A stretch of 64,000 nucleotides of DNA from JBNJGB01 sp051747385 (GTDB lineage Bacteria; Myxococcota_A; UBA9042; PHBI01; JACKFB01), in NCBI GenBank assembly GCA_051747385.1, contig JBNJGB010000008.1, forward strand, positions 62,001 through 126,000. Direction: 5' to 3'. How positions within the stretch are numbered: position 1 is the first letter of the stretch; each line of letters starts with the position of its first letter. Of the stretch, positions 8,180 to 16,591 are shown one piece after another. The notes below the pieces were generated by a model. It searched no databases and was not told the DNA's origin. It saw nothing but the letters and a program-made list of their open reading frames with translations. A program made the position numbers and the translations under genes.

Positions 8180-10683
8180 GTCTCGCCCCCTTCGCCGCGC
8201 GGGCGCTCTTCGGGTTCGCTCTCGTCGGCGGTCTTCGTCTCGGCCGACGGCTCCTTCTCCGCCTCGGGCGCGGGCTCCTTCTCCGCCTCGGGCGCGGGCT
8301 CCTTCTCCGCCTCGGGCGCGGGCTCCTTCTTCGCCTCGGGCGCGGGCTCCTTCTCCGCCTCGGGCGCGGGCTCCTTCTCCGCCTCGGGCGCGGGCTCCTT
8401 CTCCGCCTCGGGCGCGGGCTCCTTCTCGTCGGCGGTCTTCGTCTCGGCCGGCGGCTTCTTCTCGGCCGGCGGCTTCTTCTCGGCCGGCGGCTTCTTCTCG
8501 GCCCCGGCTTCGGGCTTCTTCTCGGCCTCGGGATTGGACGACAGGAGGGAGCCCGCGACGCGATAGCGCCGGCGGCCGTCCTTGCCCTCCTGGTCGGGCG
8601 CGCGCTCGACGACGCCCCAGAGGCTGCGGCCCTTGCGGCCCAGCTGATCCGGGGAGAGGCCGTCGGGAAGCTGCTCGGGGGTGACGTCGGCCCGCTCGTA
8701 GAACTCGGCACCTCCGCCGGGATCGAGCAGGCGAGCCTGGAGGCTGCTCCTACGGCTCTTCAACACCTTGAGGTGGCGGGGTTTCCCGCTGCCGACGCCG
8801 AACCGCGCCTCCTCCTGGTCGAGGCGCGCCGCGATCTGCTCCGGGCTCTTCGCCAGGCGGATGTCGGAGGGGTCGGCGATCCAGTAGACGCGGAGGCCCC
8901 CCTTGTCCTTGCTCGGGTCCGCGTCCTCGCCCCGCAGAGGCGCCTCGACGATGTCTCCGCGCCGGAGGTGGAGCGGCGAGACGCCGGGCGGGAGGTCCTT
9001 CGCCCGCACCATGGTCCGGAGGTGCTTGTGCTCGTACGAGTCGGGCGCGGGGTGCTCGTGGTCCTCCACCAGGGCGTAGGTGGGCGTGGTGTGGATGACG
9101 CGCAGGGAGAAGGACTTGCCGGAGCCGACGCCGATACGCTCCTCGAACGCCCGGAGCGCCTGACGCCGCGCCTTGCGCCACGCCGGGTGCGACACCAGCT
9201 TCTGGCGGAGGGCGTGCGCCCGAGCCCCCGCGTCTCCCCGGACGTCGTACAGGGGCCGCAGGGCGTCGTCGGCCTCCTGGAGGTGCTCCTCCCGGGACAG
9301 GAGGCGCTCGGCCAGCAGCAGCCGCGCCCGCGCCATGTCCCGATGCTCGACGGCGCGGCGCGCGACCTCGAGCAGGCCGTCGTCGTCCTCGAGCTCGGTC
9401 CAGAGGTCGAGGACCCGGTGCCAGGTGGTGTCGCGCCTGCGCAGCTTGCGGTTGTCCAGCAGGCGCTCGCGCGCCCACTCGGCTGCCTTGCGTACGCCGA
9501 AGGTCTCCTTCGCCAGGTCGAGGATCGCGGCCACGTCCTCGCCGCTCCACTTCGCCATGGTGCGGTGGGGGACGGCGTCGAGCACGCGCTCGAGCACGGC
9601 GCTCTCGAAGGGCGACGCCAGGCCGGCGCGCAGGTTGCGCACCAGGCGGTCCGCCAGGCCCGAGGCCGCCTCCTCGTGGCGCGGATCCTCCAGGAGGGTC
9701 CGCTCCCAGAGGTTGAGCAGGGCGGTCTCGTCCCCGGCTCGGTGGAGCAGGCGCGCCATGGGGCGCCGCCAGCGGGTCGGATCGTCCGACGACAGGGGCT
9801 CCAGGAGGTCCGAGAGGTGCCCGGCCGTCTGCTCGTCCAGGGCGTTCGCCCGCTCGATGGCCCGGATGAGGCGATCCGCCTGCTTCGCGTCGAGGCTGTG
9901 GTCGGCGACCTGGGCCTCCAGCAGGGTCAGGGCGTCGCGTCGGACGTCGGACGGCGCCGCCCCCCCGCGGGCGCGAAGTTCGAGGAGCTCGGCGCGGAGG
10001 GCACGCGCGGCCCGGGAGGGGCCGAAGCGCCGGACGTGATCTCCGAGGCGCGCGTGCACGCGGTCCAACGACGCCTCCCGCGCCTGGCCCTCGGCGCTCC
10101 GGGCGGCGAGAAGCTCCAGGCGCGCCCGGTCGAGTGCGGCGTCGGGGTGGGACGGCAGGCGCCCCACCAGCCTGTCGACGGCGGCCGTGACGCCTGCGAC
10201 CGCCTCAGAGGCCGCGGTGGTCACGGCCTCCGTGTCCGCCTCGGAGGCCGCCAGCAGGAGGCGCACCGTGGCGCTCACGAGGGCCGGGCCGGCCTGGGGT
10301 CGGCCCAGCGAGGCGACCACCAGGCGCACGTCCTCCGCCGTCCGGGGATCGTCCAGGGCCTCGGCGGCCCCCCGGGCGAGGGCCAGCGCGGCGGCCAGGT
10401 CGTCGGGATCGGCCTCCAGGGCGGCGCCCAGGCGGCGCCGGATGCCGCGGAAGAACGTCGCAGCGGCCGGACGCACCGCCGCGTGGGCGAGGCCCTCGGC
10501 CGCGAGCACGGCCAGGTTGTGGTCGACCCACGCCGTCGGGGCGTCCTCGGCTCCGAGGACCTGCGCGATGAGGGCGTGGGTGGCTTCGGTGGTCCGCCGG
10601 AGGCGGTCCGGGACCAGACCGGCGGCCGGAAGCTCGGCGGTGAAGCGGTCCAGGGCTTCCCGGGCGGCGACGAGGTTCGCCAT
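8176..10683 (-). CDS. Large helical-repeat protein with a duplicated beta domain and a KEPAPEAE repeat tail, function unknown
   Basis: 835 residues. Residues 1 to about 510 are solenoid-like helices (LARGAAEALDDPRTAEDVRLV, LLHRAGDETALLNLWERTLL). Two related domains follow at about 515-605 and 628-715, each opening with GVGSGK and containing a TPEQLPDGLSPDQL- or PPGVSPLHL-type segment before a basic strand (GRKGRSLWGVVERA; LRRGDIVEAPLRG). They look like a tandem duplication of a small beta-barrel, perhaps OB-like (inference). The tail (about 720-835) has three EKKPPA and seven KEPAPEA units flanked by TKTADE. There is no signal peptide or membrane segment, so it is probably cytoplasmic. It overlaps the next gene by ATGA, so the two products are likely made in fixed ratio and may work together. 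I do not recognise the family. Confidence 0.7.
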   Translation of the reverse strand: MANLVAAREALDRFTAELPAAGLVPDRLRRTTEATHALIAQVLGAEDAPTAWVDHNLAVLAAEGLAHAAVRPAAATFFRGIRRRLGAALEADPDDLAAALALARGAAEALDDPRTAEDVRLVVASLGRPQAGPALVSATVRLLLAASEADTEAVTTAASEAVAGVTAAVDRLVGRLPSHPDAALDRARLELLAARSAEGQAREASLDRVHARLGDHVRRFGPSRAARALRAELLELRARGGAAPSDVRRDALTLLEAQVADHSLDAKQADRLIRAIERANALDEQTAGHLSDLLEPLSSDDPTRWRRPMARLLHRAGDETALLNLWERTLLEDPRHEEAASGLADRLVRNLRAGLASPFESAVLERVLDAVPHRTMAKWSGEDVAAILDLAKETFGVRKAAEWARERLLDNRKLRRRDTTWHRVLDLWTELEDDDGLLEVARRAVEHRDMARARLLLAERLLSREEHLQEADDALRPLYDVRGDAGARAHALRQKLVSHPAWRKARRQALRAFEERIGVGSGKSFSLRVIHTTPTYALVEDHEHPAPDSYEHKHLRTMVRAKDLPPGVSPLHLRRGDIVEAPLRGEDADPSKDKGGLRVYWIADPSDIRLAKSPEQIAARLDQEEARFGVGSGKPRHLKVLKSRRSSLQARLLDPGGGAEFYERADVTPEQLPDGLSPDQLGRKGRSLWGVVERAPDQEGKDGRRRYRVAGSLLSSNPEAEKKPEAGAEKKPPAEKKPPAEKKPPAETKTADEKEPAPEAEKEPAPEAEKEPAPEAEKEPAPEAKKEPAPEAEKEPAPEAEKEPAPEAEKEPSAETKTADESEPEERPRGEGGET
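8251..8418 (-). repeat. Seven tandem 24-bp coding repeats (KEPAPEAE)
   Basis: Seven near-identical 24-bp units in frame, at 8251, 8275, 8299, 8323, 8347, 8371 and 8395. The fourth unit has one changed codon (E to K). An adjoining stretch near 8450-8505 has three 18-bp units encoding EKKPPA. Such exact tandem copies change number easily by replication slippage, so tail length probably varies between strains. The repeat is charged and Pro/Ala-rich, as expected for a disordered spacer. Confidence 0.9.
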
Positions 10684-10797
10684 GCGTGCTCCTGGGTGGG
10701 ATTGAGCGCGTACGCTCCCTTGGGGGCCGGCACGTGCTGTGAGGGGCGCAGGCTAACCGCCGCGCCGGGCGTTCGCCAAGCCTCGCCCGCGGCGCGC

Positions 10798-11538
10798 TCA
10801 GCCCTCCAGGACGTCCGAGAGCAGCCGCCCGAGGCGGAGGACGCCCCCCGCGTCGATGGTGTGCGGCCCGTCGAAGGGGTGGAACTCCACCTCCAGCCCG
10901 GCGTCGCTGAGGAGATCCCGGAGGAGCACGGCGCCCTCGAAGGGCAGCAGGGGATCCTGCCGGCCGTGGGTCTGCAGGACCCGGAGGCCTCCGCGGGTCG
11001 GCGCCCTCCGGCGCCACTCGGGCTCGGCCAGGAGGGTGCCGGAGAAGATCGCGAGGGCGGCGGGAGCCTCCTCGAGGCGCAGCGTGACGTCGGTCGTCAG
11101 CATGGCGCCCTGGGAGAAGCCGCCGAGGACGAGGCGGCCGGTGGGCAGGCCGGTCTGGCGCTGGACCTCGTCGAGGAGCGCCAGGAGCTTGCGCCGGGCG
11201 TCGTCGAGCCCCTCGGGGATCTCGCGGCGGAGCTCGTCGAGGGTCCCGTCGGTCATGGCGCGCTCGTAGCGGGTGACGTCGATGGGCCACCACGCGCGGG
11301 CGTCCATGAAGAACGGCATGCCCGGGAGGGTGAGCGGAGCCGCCGGGAAGTAGAAGCGCACGCGCCCCGAAAGCTCCGGGTGGTGCCGGAGGACCTCGCC
11401 GGCCAGGGGGACGAGGTCCTCGCCCGGCGCGCCGTAGCCGTGGCACAGGACCACGGCCATGTCGGGTGCCCGCTCCTCGGACGCCGCCTGAACCACCCGG
11501 CAGGTGAGCCCGCCCATCTCCGTCGTGATCGTCTGCAT
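10798..11538 (-). CDS. Alpha/beta-hydrolase of the phospholipase/carboxylesterase (YpfH-like) family
   Basis: 246 residues with a complete catalytic triad visible: nucleophile Ser142 in GFSQGA, Asp195 in HGRQDPLLPF and His226 in DGPHTID. The oxyanion-loop motif VVLCHGYGAPGED is at about residues 29-41. The family hydrolyses short-chain esters or lysophospholipids; the substrate here is unknown. No signal peptide, so cytoplasmic. The ATG at 11538 gives MQTITTEMGGL, a sensible start of the first strand. The 114-bp gap from the helical-repeat gene upstream of its stop suggests it is a separate unit. It is divergent from the MATE gene across the hexamer repeat region. Confidence 0.87.
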   Translation of the reverse strand: MQTITTEMGGLTCRVVQAASEERAPDMAVVLCHGYGAPGEDLVPLAGEVLRHHPELSGRVRFYFPAAPLTLPGMPFFMDARAWWPIDVTRYERAMTDGTLDELRREIPEGLDDARRKLLALLDEVQRQTGLPTGRLVLGGFSQGAMLTTDVTLRLEEAPAALAIFSGTLLAEPEWRRRAPTRGGLRVLQTHGRQDPLLPFEGAVLLRDLLSDAGLEVEFHPFDGPHTIDAGGVLRLGRLLSDVLEG

Positions 11539-11700
11539 GGGCTCGTTGTGCCGGGGAGCGCGCCGTGTCGCAAGGGTTTGTTCGCGACGGAGCGTGCTGG
11601 GGGGGCAAGGGAAGGCCGTGCCAGGAAACGCGACCGGCGCCCGGGATCGTGGGCGCCCTCGCCTGCGCAGGGGATATCCCGGCCGGCGCCGCTCTGTGAG

Positions 11701-11760
11701 GCAAGGGCAAGGGCAAGGGCAAGGGCAAGGGCAAGGGCGAGGGCAAGGGCAAGGGCGAGG
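11701..11760. repeat. Hexanucleotide microsatellite, ten units (8 GCAAGG, 2 GCGAGG)
   Basis: Ten uninterrupted hexamers in the intergenic space between the esterase and MATE genes. The same hexamer is the variable core of the mobile element family described elsewhere in this window (copies near 38582, 58484 and 62599). Here the element's inverted-repeat ends and hairpin are not present. The sequence just before it (CTGTGAG then GCAAGG) faintly resembles the element's lead-in. AGGGGATAT occurs on both sides (about 11672-11680 and 11758-11766). Confidence 0.9.
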
Positions 11761-11813
11761 GGATATGGCGGGGGAGCGACTTCCTCCGTGCGGGCTGGTA
11801 TAGGGCGGGCGCC

Positions 11814-13184
11814 ATGTCCTCCGCCTCCGCCCGCCCCGAGCGCAGCATCCTGCGGCGCCTGTTCGACCTGTCCTGGCCGGTCGCCGGGGTGAACGTCCTG
11901 AACGTCCTGGCGATCTTCGTGGACACGGTCATGTGCTCTCGCCTGGAGGAGGCCGAGGTGGCCCTGGCGGCCCTGGGCTTCGCCAGCCAGGTCGTCTTCC
12001 TCCTCATGACGGCGTCGTTCGGCCTGACCGTGGGTACCGTGGCGCTCGTCTCGCGTGCCCACGGCGCGGGGGACCGGAAGCGCGTGGACCACGTCCTGAC
12101 CCAGTCCACGTGGCTGATCGTGCTCATCGCCGTCGGGGTGGCCGTGGCCGGCAACCTCCTGGCCGGCCCCATCCTGGAGGTGCTGGGCGCCAGCCCCGTG
12201 GTGCGCGAGGCGGGGGTCCGCTATCTGCGGCCCATGCTCTCCCTGGGGGTGTTCGCCTACCTGTCCGTGCTGTACGGCGCGGTGTTCCGCGGCATCGGCA
12301 ACACGCGCCTGCCGTTCTTCATCGCCATCCTCACCAACCTGGCGAACTTCCTGCTGAACTACGGCTTCATCCTGGGCAACTGGGGGTTTCCGGCCCTCGG
12401 GGTCGCCGGGGCGGGGTGGGGCACCGTCGGCGCCTACGCCGTCACCATGGTCGTGTACCTGCTGATCCTGACGCGGCCGAACCCCTTCCGGCTGAAGCTC
12501 TCCCTGTGGCCGAGGGGCCTCGACCGGGCGTTGGTCCGGGAGACGCTCCGGGTCGGGGCGCCCGCCGCGCTGGACAGCGTGATCATGAACGTGTCGTTCC
12601 TCGCCGTGCTCGCGATGCTGGGGCACATCGACGAGGTGGCCGTGGGAGCCCACGGCATCGGCCTGCGCGTACAGGGCCTGGCCTTCGTGCCCGGCCTGGG
12701 CGTGTCCATGGCCCTGGCCGCCATGGTGGGACAGGCCCTCGGCGCCGAGCGGATCGAGGAGGCCCGGGCCGTCGTGCGCGCGGGCGTGTTCCTCTGCCTC
12801 GGCATCATGTCGAGCATCGCCGTGGTCTTCCTGGTGTGGGCCGCCCCCCTGGTGTCGGTGTTCGACGCGCAGCCCGGCACGCCCCTGGGCGACCTGTCGG
12901 TCCTCTGGATCCGCATCCTGGGGTGGTCGATGCCCGTGTTCGGGCTGCACATCGCCCTCGTGGGCCTCTTCCAGGGCGCGGGGGACACGGCCGCCATCCT
13001 CCGGATCAACGCCCTCGGCACCTTCGTCGTCCAGATCCCGCTCGGGCTGATCCTGGCGTTCCCCCTGGGGCTGGGCGTCGCCGGGGTCTGGTGGAGCTTC
13101 CCGGCCGGCTTCGCCGTCAAGGTGATCCTGGAGGCGATCCTCTACCGCCGGGGGCGCTGGGCCAGGACGGGCGTCCACGTGTGA
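11814..13184 (+). CDS. MATE-family multidrug/toxin efflux transporter
   Basis: 456 residues with about twelve hydrophobic helices arranged as two MatE halves. N-terminal signatures include LSWPVAGVNVLNVLAIFVDT and GLTVGTVALVSRAHGAGD; the second half opens at about residue 250 (VGAPAALDSVIMNVSF) and contains PGLGVSMALAAMVGQALGA. MATE proteins export cationic drugs or metabolites using Na+ or H+ gradients across the inner membrane; the substrate is not predictable. The ATG at 11814 lies just after a purine-poor stretch without a strong ribosome-binding site; no better start is nearby. A G-rich run (13188-13200) follows the stop, and about 115 bp separates it from purS. Confidence 0.88.
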   Translation: MSSASARPERSILRRLFDLSWPVAGVNVLNVLAIFVDTVMCSRLEEAEVALAALGFASQVVFLLMTASFGLTVGTVALVSRAHGAGDRKRVDHVLTQSTWLIVLIAVGVAVAGNLLAGPILEVLGASPVVREAGVRYLRPMLSLGVFAYLSVLYGAVFRGIGNTRLPFFIAILTNLANFLLNYGFILGNWGFPALGVAGAGWGTVGAYAVTMVVYLLILTRPNPFRLKLSLWPRGLDRALVRETLRVGAPAALDSVIMNVSFLAVLAMLGHIDEVAVGAHGIGLRVQGLAFVPGLGVSMALAAMVGQALGAERIEEARAVVRAGVFLCLGIMSSIAVVFLVWAAPLVSVFDAQPGTPLGDLSVLWIRILGWSMPVFGLHIALVGLFQGAGDTAAILRINALGTFVVQIPLGLILAFPLGLGVAGVWWSFPAGFAVKVILEAILYRRGRWARTGVHV

Positions 13185-13300
13185 TCCCGGGGGGGGGGGG
13201 CGGGCGGCGGTCACGCGCCGGCCCGGCACCGGACGCAAGACCCGTGACCGTGGCGCGCCGGCTCTGCTATAGGGGGCCTCCCACGCGACAGGAGGCGGCG

Positions 13301-13564
13301 ATGGCGTTTGTGGCCAGGATCTACGTGACTCCCCGGGCGGACGTGCTGGACCCCCAGGGGAAGGCCGTCGGCCAGGCGCTCCACAGCCTGGGCTTCGGGG
13401 AGGTCGGCGACGTCCACGTCGGCCGCTACATGGTGGTCGAGCTGGAGGGCGCCGATCGCGACGAGGCGGAGGCCCGGGTCGGCGCCATGTGCGAGCGGCT
13501 CCTGGCCAACCCGGTCGTCGAGGACTACCGGTTCGAGCTGACGGCGGTCGAGGCGGGGGCGTGA
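13301..13564 (+). CDS. purS: Phosphoribosylformylglycinamidine synthase subunit PurS
   Basis: 87 residues matching PurS in length and pattern: an ARIYVTPRADVLDPQGKAV first strand and helix, then ALHSLGF and VGRYMVVELEG. PurS bridges the amidotransferase PurQ and the synthetase PurL in the three-subunit enzyme that makes FGAM from FGAR, glutamine and ATP. The ATG at 13301 follows an AGGAGG six bases upstream. Its stop overlaps the purQ start by one base (TGATG). It is the first gene of the purS-purQ-purL-purF operon. Confidence 0.92.
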   Translation: MAFVARIYVTPRADVLDPQGKAVGQALHSLGFGEVGDVHVGRYMVVELEGADRDEAEARVGAMCERLLANPVVEDYRFELTAVEAGA

Positions 13565-14283
13565 TGAAGGCGGCGGTCATCGTCCTGCCGGGCTCGAACT
13601 GTGATCACGACTGCTATCACGTGCTGAAACACGTGATCGGCGCGGAGACGCAGTTCGTCTGGCACAAGGAGCGGACACTCCCTCCGGCGGACCTCGTGGT
13701 CGTCCCGGGGGGCTTCAGCTACGGCGACTACCTCCGCGCGGGGGCCATCGCGCGCTTCTCGCCGGTCATGGAGGCCGTCGTCGAGCACGCGGAGCGCGGC
13801 GGGCTGGTCTTCGGCATCTGCAACGGCTTCCAGATCCTGACGGAGGCGCGCCTGCTGCCGGGCGCGCTGCTGCGGAACCGCTCCCTGAAGTTCGTGTGCC
13901 AGGACGTGGACCTGCGCGTGGAGCGCGGCGACACGGCGCTCACCCTGGGGGTCGGGGCCGGCACCGACCTCACCATCCCGGTGGCGCACGCCGAGGGCTG
14001 CTACTACGCGGACCCCGAGACGCGGCGGCGCCTGGCGGGGGAGGGCCGCGTGCTCTTCCGCTATCTCGAGCCGGACGGCGCGGTCGCCGAGTACGCCTCG
14101 GTCAACGGCTCCGTCGACGGCATCGCAGGCGTGATGAACGAGGGGGCCAACGTCTTCGGGATGATGCCCCACCCGGAGCGGTGCGCGGAGGTCCCCGTGG
14201 GCGGGCCGGCCCACGGGAGCGGCAACACGGACGGGCGCCTGCTGTTCGAGGCGCTCCTGGCCAGCGTGGAGGGGGGACTTTGA
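13564..14283 (+). CDS. purQ: Phosphoribosylformylglycinamidine synthase subunit PurQ (glutamine amidotransferase)
   Basis: 239 residues of class I glutaminase. Nucleophile Cys86 sits in FGICNGFQIL, with the oxyanion motif PGGFSYGDYLRAG at about 49-61 and the His/Glu pair in GMMPHPERC near the C terminus. It releases ammonia from glutamine and channels it to PurL. It is one-base coupled to purS and overlaps the purL start (TTGA), so all three subunits are translated together. Confidence 0.95.
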   Translation: MKAAVIVLPGSNCDHDCYHVLKHVIGAETQFVWHKERTLPPADLVVVPGGFSYGDYLRAGAIARFSPVMEAVVEHAERGGLVFGICNGFQILTEARLLPGALLRNRSLKFVCQDVDLRVERGDTALTLGVGAGTDLTIPVAHAEGCYYADPETRRRLAGEGRVLFRYLEPDGAVAEYASVNGSVDGIAGVMNEGANVFGMMPHPERCAEVPVGGPAHGSGNTDGRLLFEALLASVEGGL

Positions 14284-16547
14284 AGGGGTTCGACAACGAC
14301 GTCGCCATCACGCCCGCCCTGGTCGAGGAGCACGGCCTGACCGAGGAGGAGTACGAGCGGGTCCTGGACGTCCTCGGGCGCGAGCCGACGCTCACCGAGC
14401 TGGGGATCTTCTCCGTGATGTGGTCGGAGCACTGCTCCTACAAGACCTCGCGCGCGCACCTTGCCCGGCTGCCGACCGAGGGCAGCCGGGTCCTCCAGGG
14501 GCCGGGCGAGAACGCGGGCGTGGTCGACGTCGGCGAGGGCTGGGCGGTCGCCTTCAAGATGGAGTCCCACAACCACCCGTCGTTCATCGAGCCCTACCAG
14601 GGGGCGGCGACGGGGGTCGGCGGCATCCTGCGCGACGTGTTCACCATGGGCGCGCGCCCGGTGGCCAGCCTGGACAGCCTGCGCTTCGGCCGCATCGACC
14701 ACCCGCGGACGCGATACCTCCTCGAGGGCGTCGTAGCGGGCATCGGGGGCTACGGCAACTGCATCGGCGTCCCCACGGTGGGCGGCGAGGTCACCTTCGA
14801 CCCCAGCTACGACGGGAACATCCTCGTCAACGTCTTCAACCTGGGGCTGCTGCGCTCCGACCGCATCTTCCGCGGCTACGCCACCGGCGTCGGCAACCCC
14901 GTGATCTACGTGGGCGCGAAGACCGGCCGCGACGGGATCCACGGCGCCACCATGGCGTCGGGGACCTTCGACGACGAGGCGGAGGCCAAGCGCCCCACGG
15001 TGCAGGTGGGCGATCCCTTCACCGAGAAGCTCCTGCTGGAGGCCTGCCTGGAGCTGTTCAAGACCGACCTGGTCGTGGGCATCCAGGACATGGGCGCCGC
15101 CGGGCTCACCTCGTCGAGCTTCGAGATGGCCGACCGGGCCGGGACGGGCCTGGAGATGGACCTGGACCGGGTGCCGCAGCGGGCCGCGGACATGGATCCC
15201 TACGAGATGATGCTCTCCGAGAGCCAGGAGCGCATGCTGCTGGTGGCACGGCAGGGGCGCGAGGAGGAGGTCCTCGACATCTTCCGCAAGTGGGACCTGG
15301 ACGCGGTGGTGGTCGGCCGGGTCACGGACACCGGGCGGGTGCACGTGCGCTGGCACGGCGACCTGGTGGCCGACATCCCCGTCGGGCCCATCGGGGCCGA
15401 GGCGCCGAAGTACGAGCGCCCCTACGAGGAGCCCGGCGATCTCGAACAGCGGTGGCGCCTGGATCTGTCCGACGTCACCGATCCCGCGCCGGGGGACGAG
15501 GCCGGCGCGCGCGTCCTGGCGATGCTGGGGGCGCCGAACATCGCCTCGCGGCGCGAAATGTTCCGCCAGTACGACCACATGGTCCGGATCGGGACCGTGC
15601 GGCGGCCCGGCGACGCGGACGCCGCGGTGATCCGCCTCCCGGAGGGCGACGGCGGCGTGGCCATGGCCGTGGACTGCAACCCGCGCTGGTGCTGGCTCGA
15701 TCCGTACCGGGGGGCCGCGCACGCCGTGGCCGAGTGCTGCCGGAACCTGGCGACCGTGGGCGCGGAGCCCGTCGGCACGACGGACTGCCTGAACTTCGGC
15801 GACCCGGAGCGGCCCGAGATCATGTGGGAGCTCGTCCGGGCCATCGAGGGCATGGCCGAGGCCTGCGAGGCGCTCCAGGCGCCCGTGGTGAGCGGCAACG
15901 TGAGCCTGTACAACTCCACGGGCGACCAGGCCATCAAGCCGACCCCCAGCGTCGGCGTCGTGGGCGTCGTCGAGGACGTCACGCGGACAGGGCAGACGGC
16001 CTTCGCCGAGGAGGGCCTCGAGGTGGCGATCCTCGGGGACCTGGAGGCGCCGGCCGGGGCGACGCTGGCGGGGGCGGCCCTGCTCGCGGACCTGGAGGAT
16101 CGCTGCGCCGGCCGGCCGCCGGAGGCTGACCTGGAGCGCGAGGTGGCCGTCCAGGGGGCCTGCCGCCAGCTCGTGAAGGACGGCGTGGCCCGCGCCGCGC
16201 ACGATCTGTCCGAGGGTGGCCTCGCCGTGGCGCTCGCGGAGATGTGCTTCGGCGGCCCGGGCTGGCCCCGGGTCGGCGTGGAGATCACGGCGACGCCCCG
16301 CGCGCGCCTCGATCAGCTGCTGTTCGGGGAGGACCCGGCCCGCATCCTGGTGGCGTACGCGCCCGGAGAGCGGGACTGGGTCGAGGCCGCGGCCGAGGCC
16401 CACGGGGCCCCGATCACGATCCTCGGGAACACGTGCGGCGACCGGCTGGTTGTGCGCGACGCCCAACGGAACCCGCTCCTGGACCTGGCCGTGTCGGACA
16501 TGGCAGACGCGTGGGCCCACGGGCTCGAGCGGGCCCTGTCTCTGTAG
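14280..16547 (+). CDS. purL: Phosphoribosylformylglycinamidine synthase subunit PurL (small type)
   Basis: 755 residues, the usual length for the small PurL that works with PurS and PurQ. Visible blocks: LGIFSVMWSEHCSYKTSR near the N terminus, the substrate block KMESHNHPSFIEPYQGAATG at about residues 96-115, TVGGEVTFDPSYDGN, QDMGAAGLTSSSFEMA and the second half with SGNVSLYNST. The start is the TTG at 14280, which overlaps the purQ stop and follows GGAGGGGGG at good spacing. Upstream in-frame starts would lie deep in purQ. TTG use in a coupled gene is notable but plausible. Confidence 0.94.
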   Translation: MKGFDNDVAITPALVEEHGLTEEEYERVLDVLGREPTLTELGIFSVMWSEHCSYKTSRAHLARLPTEGSRVLQGPGENAGVVDVGEGWAVAFKMESHNHPSFIEPYQGAATGVGGILRDVFTMGARPVASLDSLRFGRIDHPRTRYLLEGVVAGIGGYGNCIGVPTVGGEVTFDPSYDGNILVNVFNLGLLRSDRIFRGYATGVGNPVIYVGAKTGRDGIHGATMASGTFDDEAEAKRPTVQVGDPFTEKLLLEACLELFKTDLVVGIQDMGAAGLTSSSFEMADRAGTGLEMDLDRVPQRAADMDPYEMMLSESQERMLLVARQGREEEVLDIFRKWDLDAVVVGRVTDTGRVHVRWHGDLVADIPVGPIGAEAPKYERPYEEPGDLEQRWRLDLSDVTDPAPGDEAGARVLAMLGAPNIASRREMFRQYDHMVRIGTVRRPGDADAAVIRLPEGDGGVAMAVDCNPRWCWLDPYRGAAHAVAECCRNLATVGAEPVGTTDCLNFGDPERPEIMWELVRAIEGMAEACEALQAPVVSGNVSLYNSTGDQAIKPTPSVGVVGVVEDVTRTGQTAFAEEGLEVAILGDLEAPAGATLAGAALLADLEDRCAGRPPEADLEREVAVQGACRQLVKDGVARAAHDLSEGGLAVALAEMCFGGPGWPRVGVEITATPRARLDQLLFGEDPARILVAYAPGERDWVEAAAEAHGAPITILGNTCGDRLVVRDAQRNPLLDLAVSDMADAWAHGLERALSL

Positions 16548-16591
16548 CTCTCTCCGGCTCCGGCAGCCACTGACTCGGGGGTAAGCAGCGA

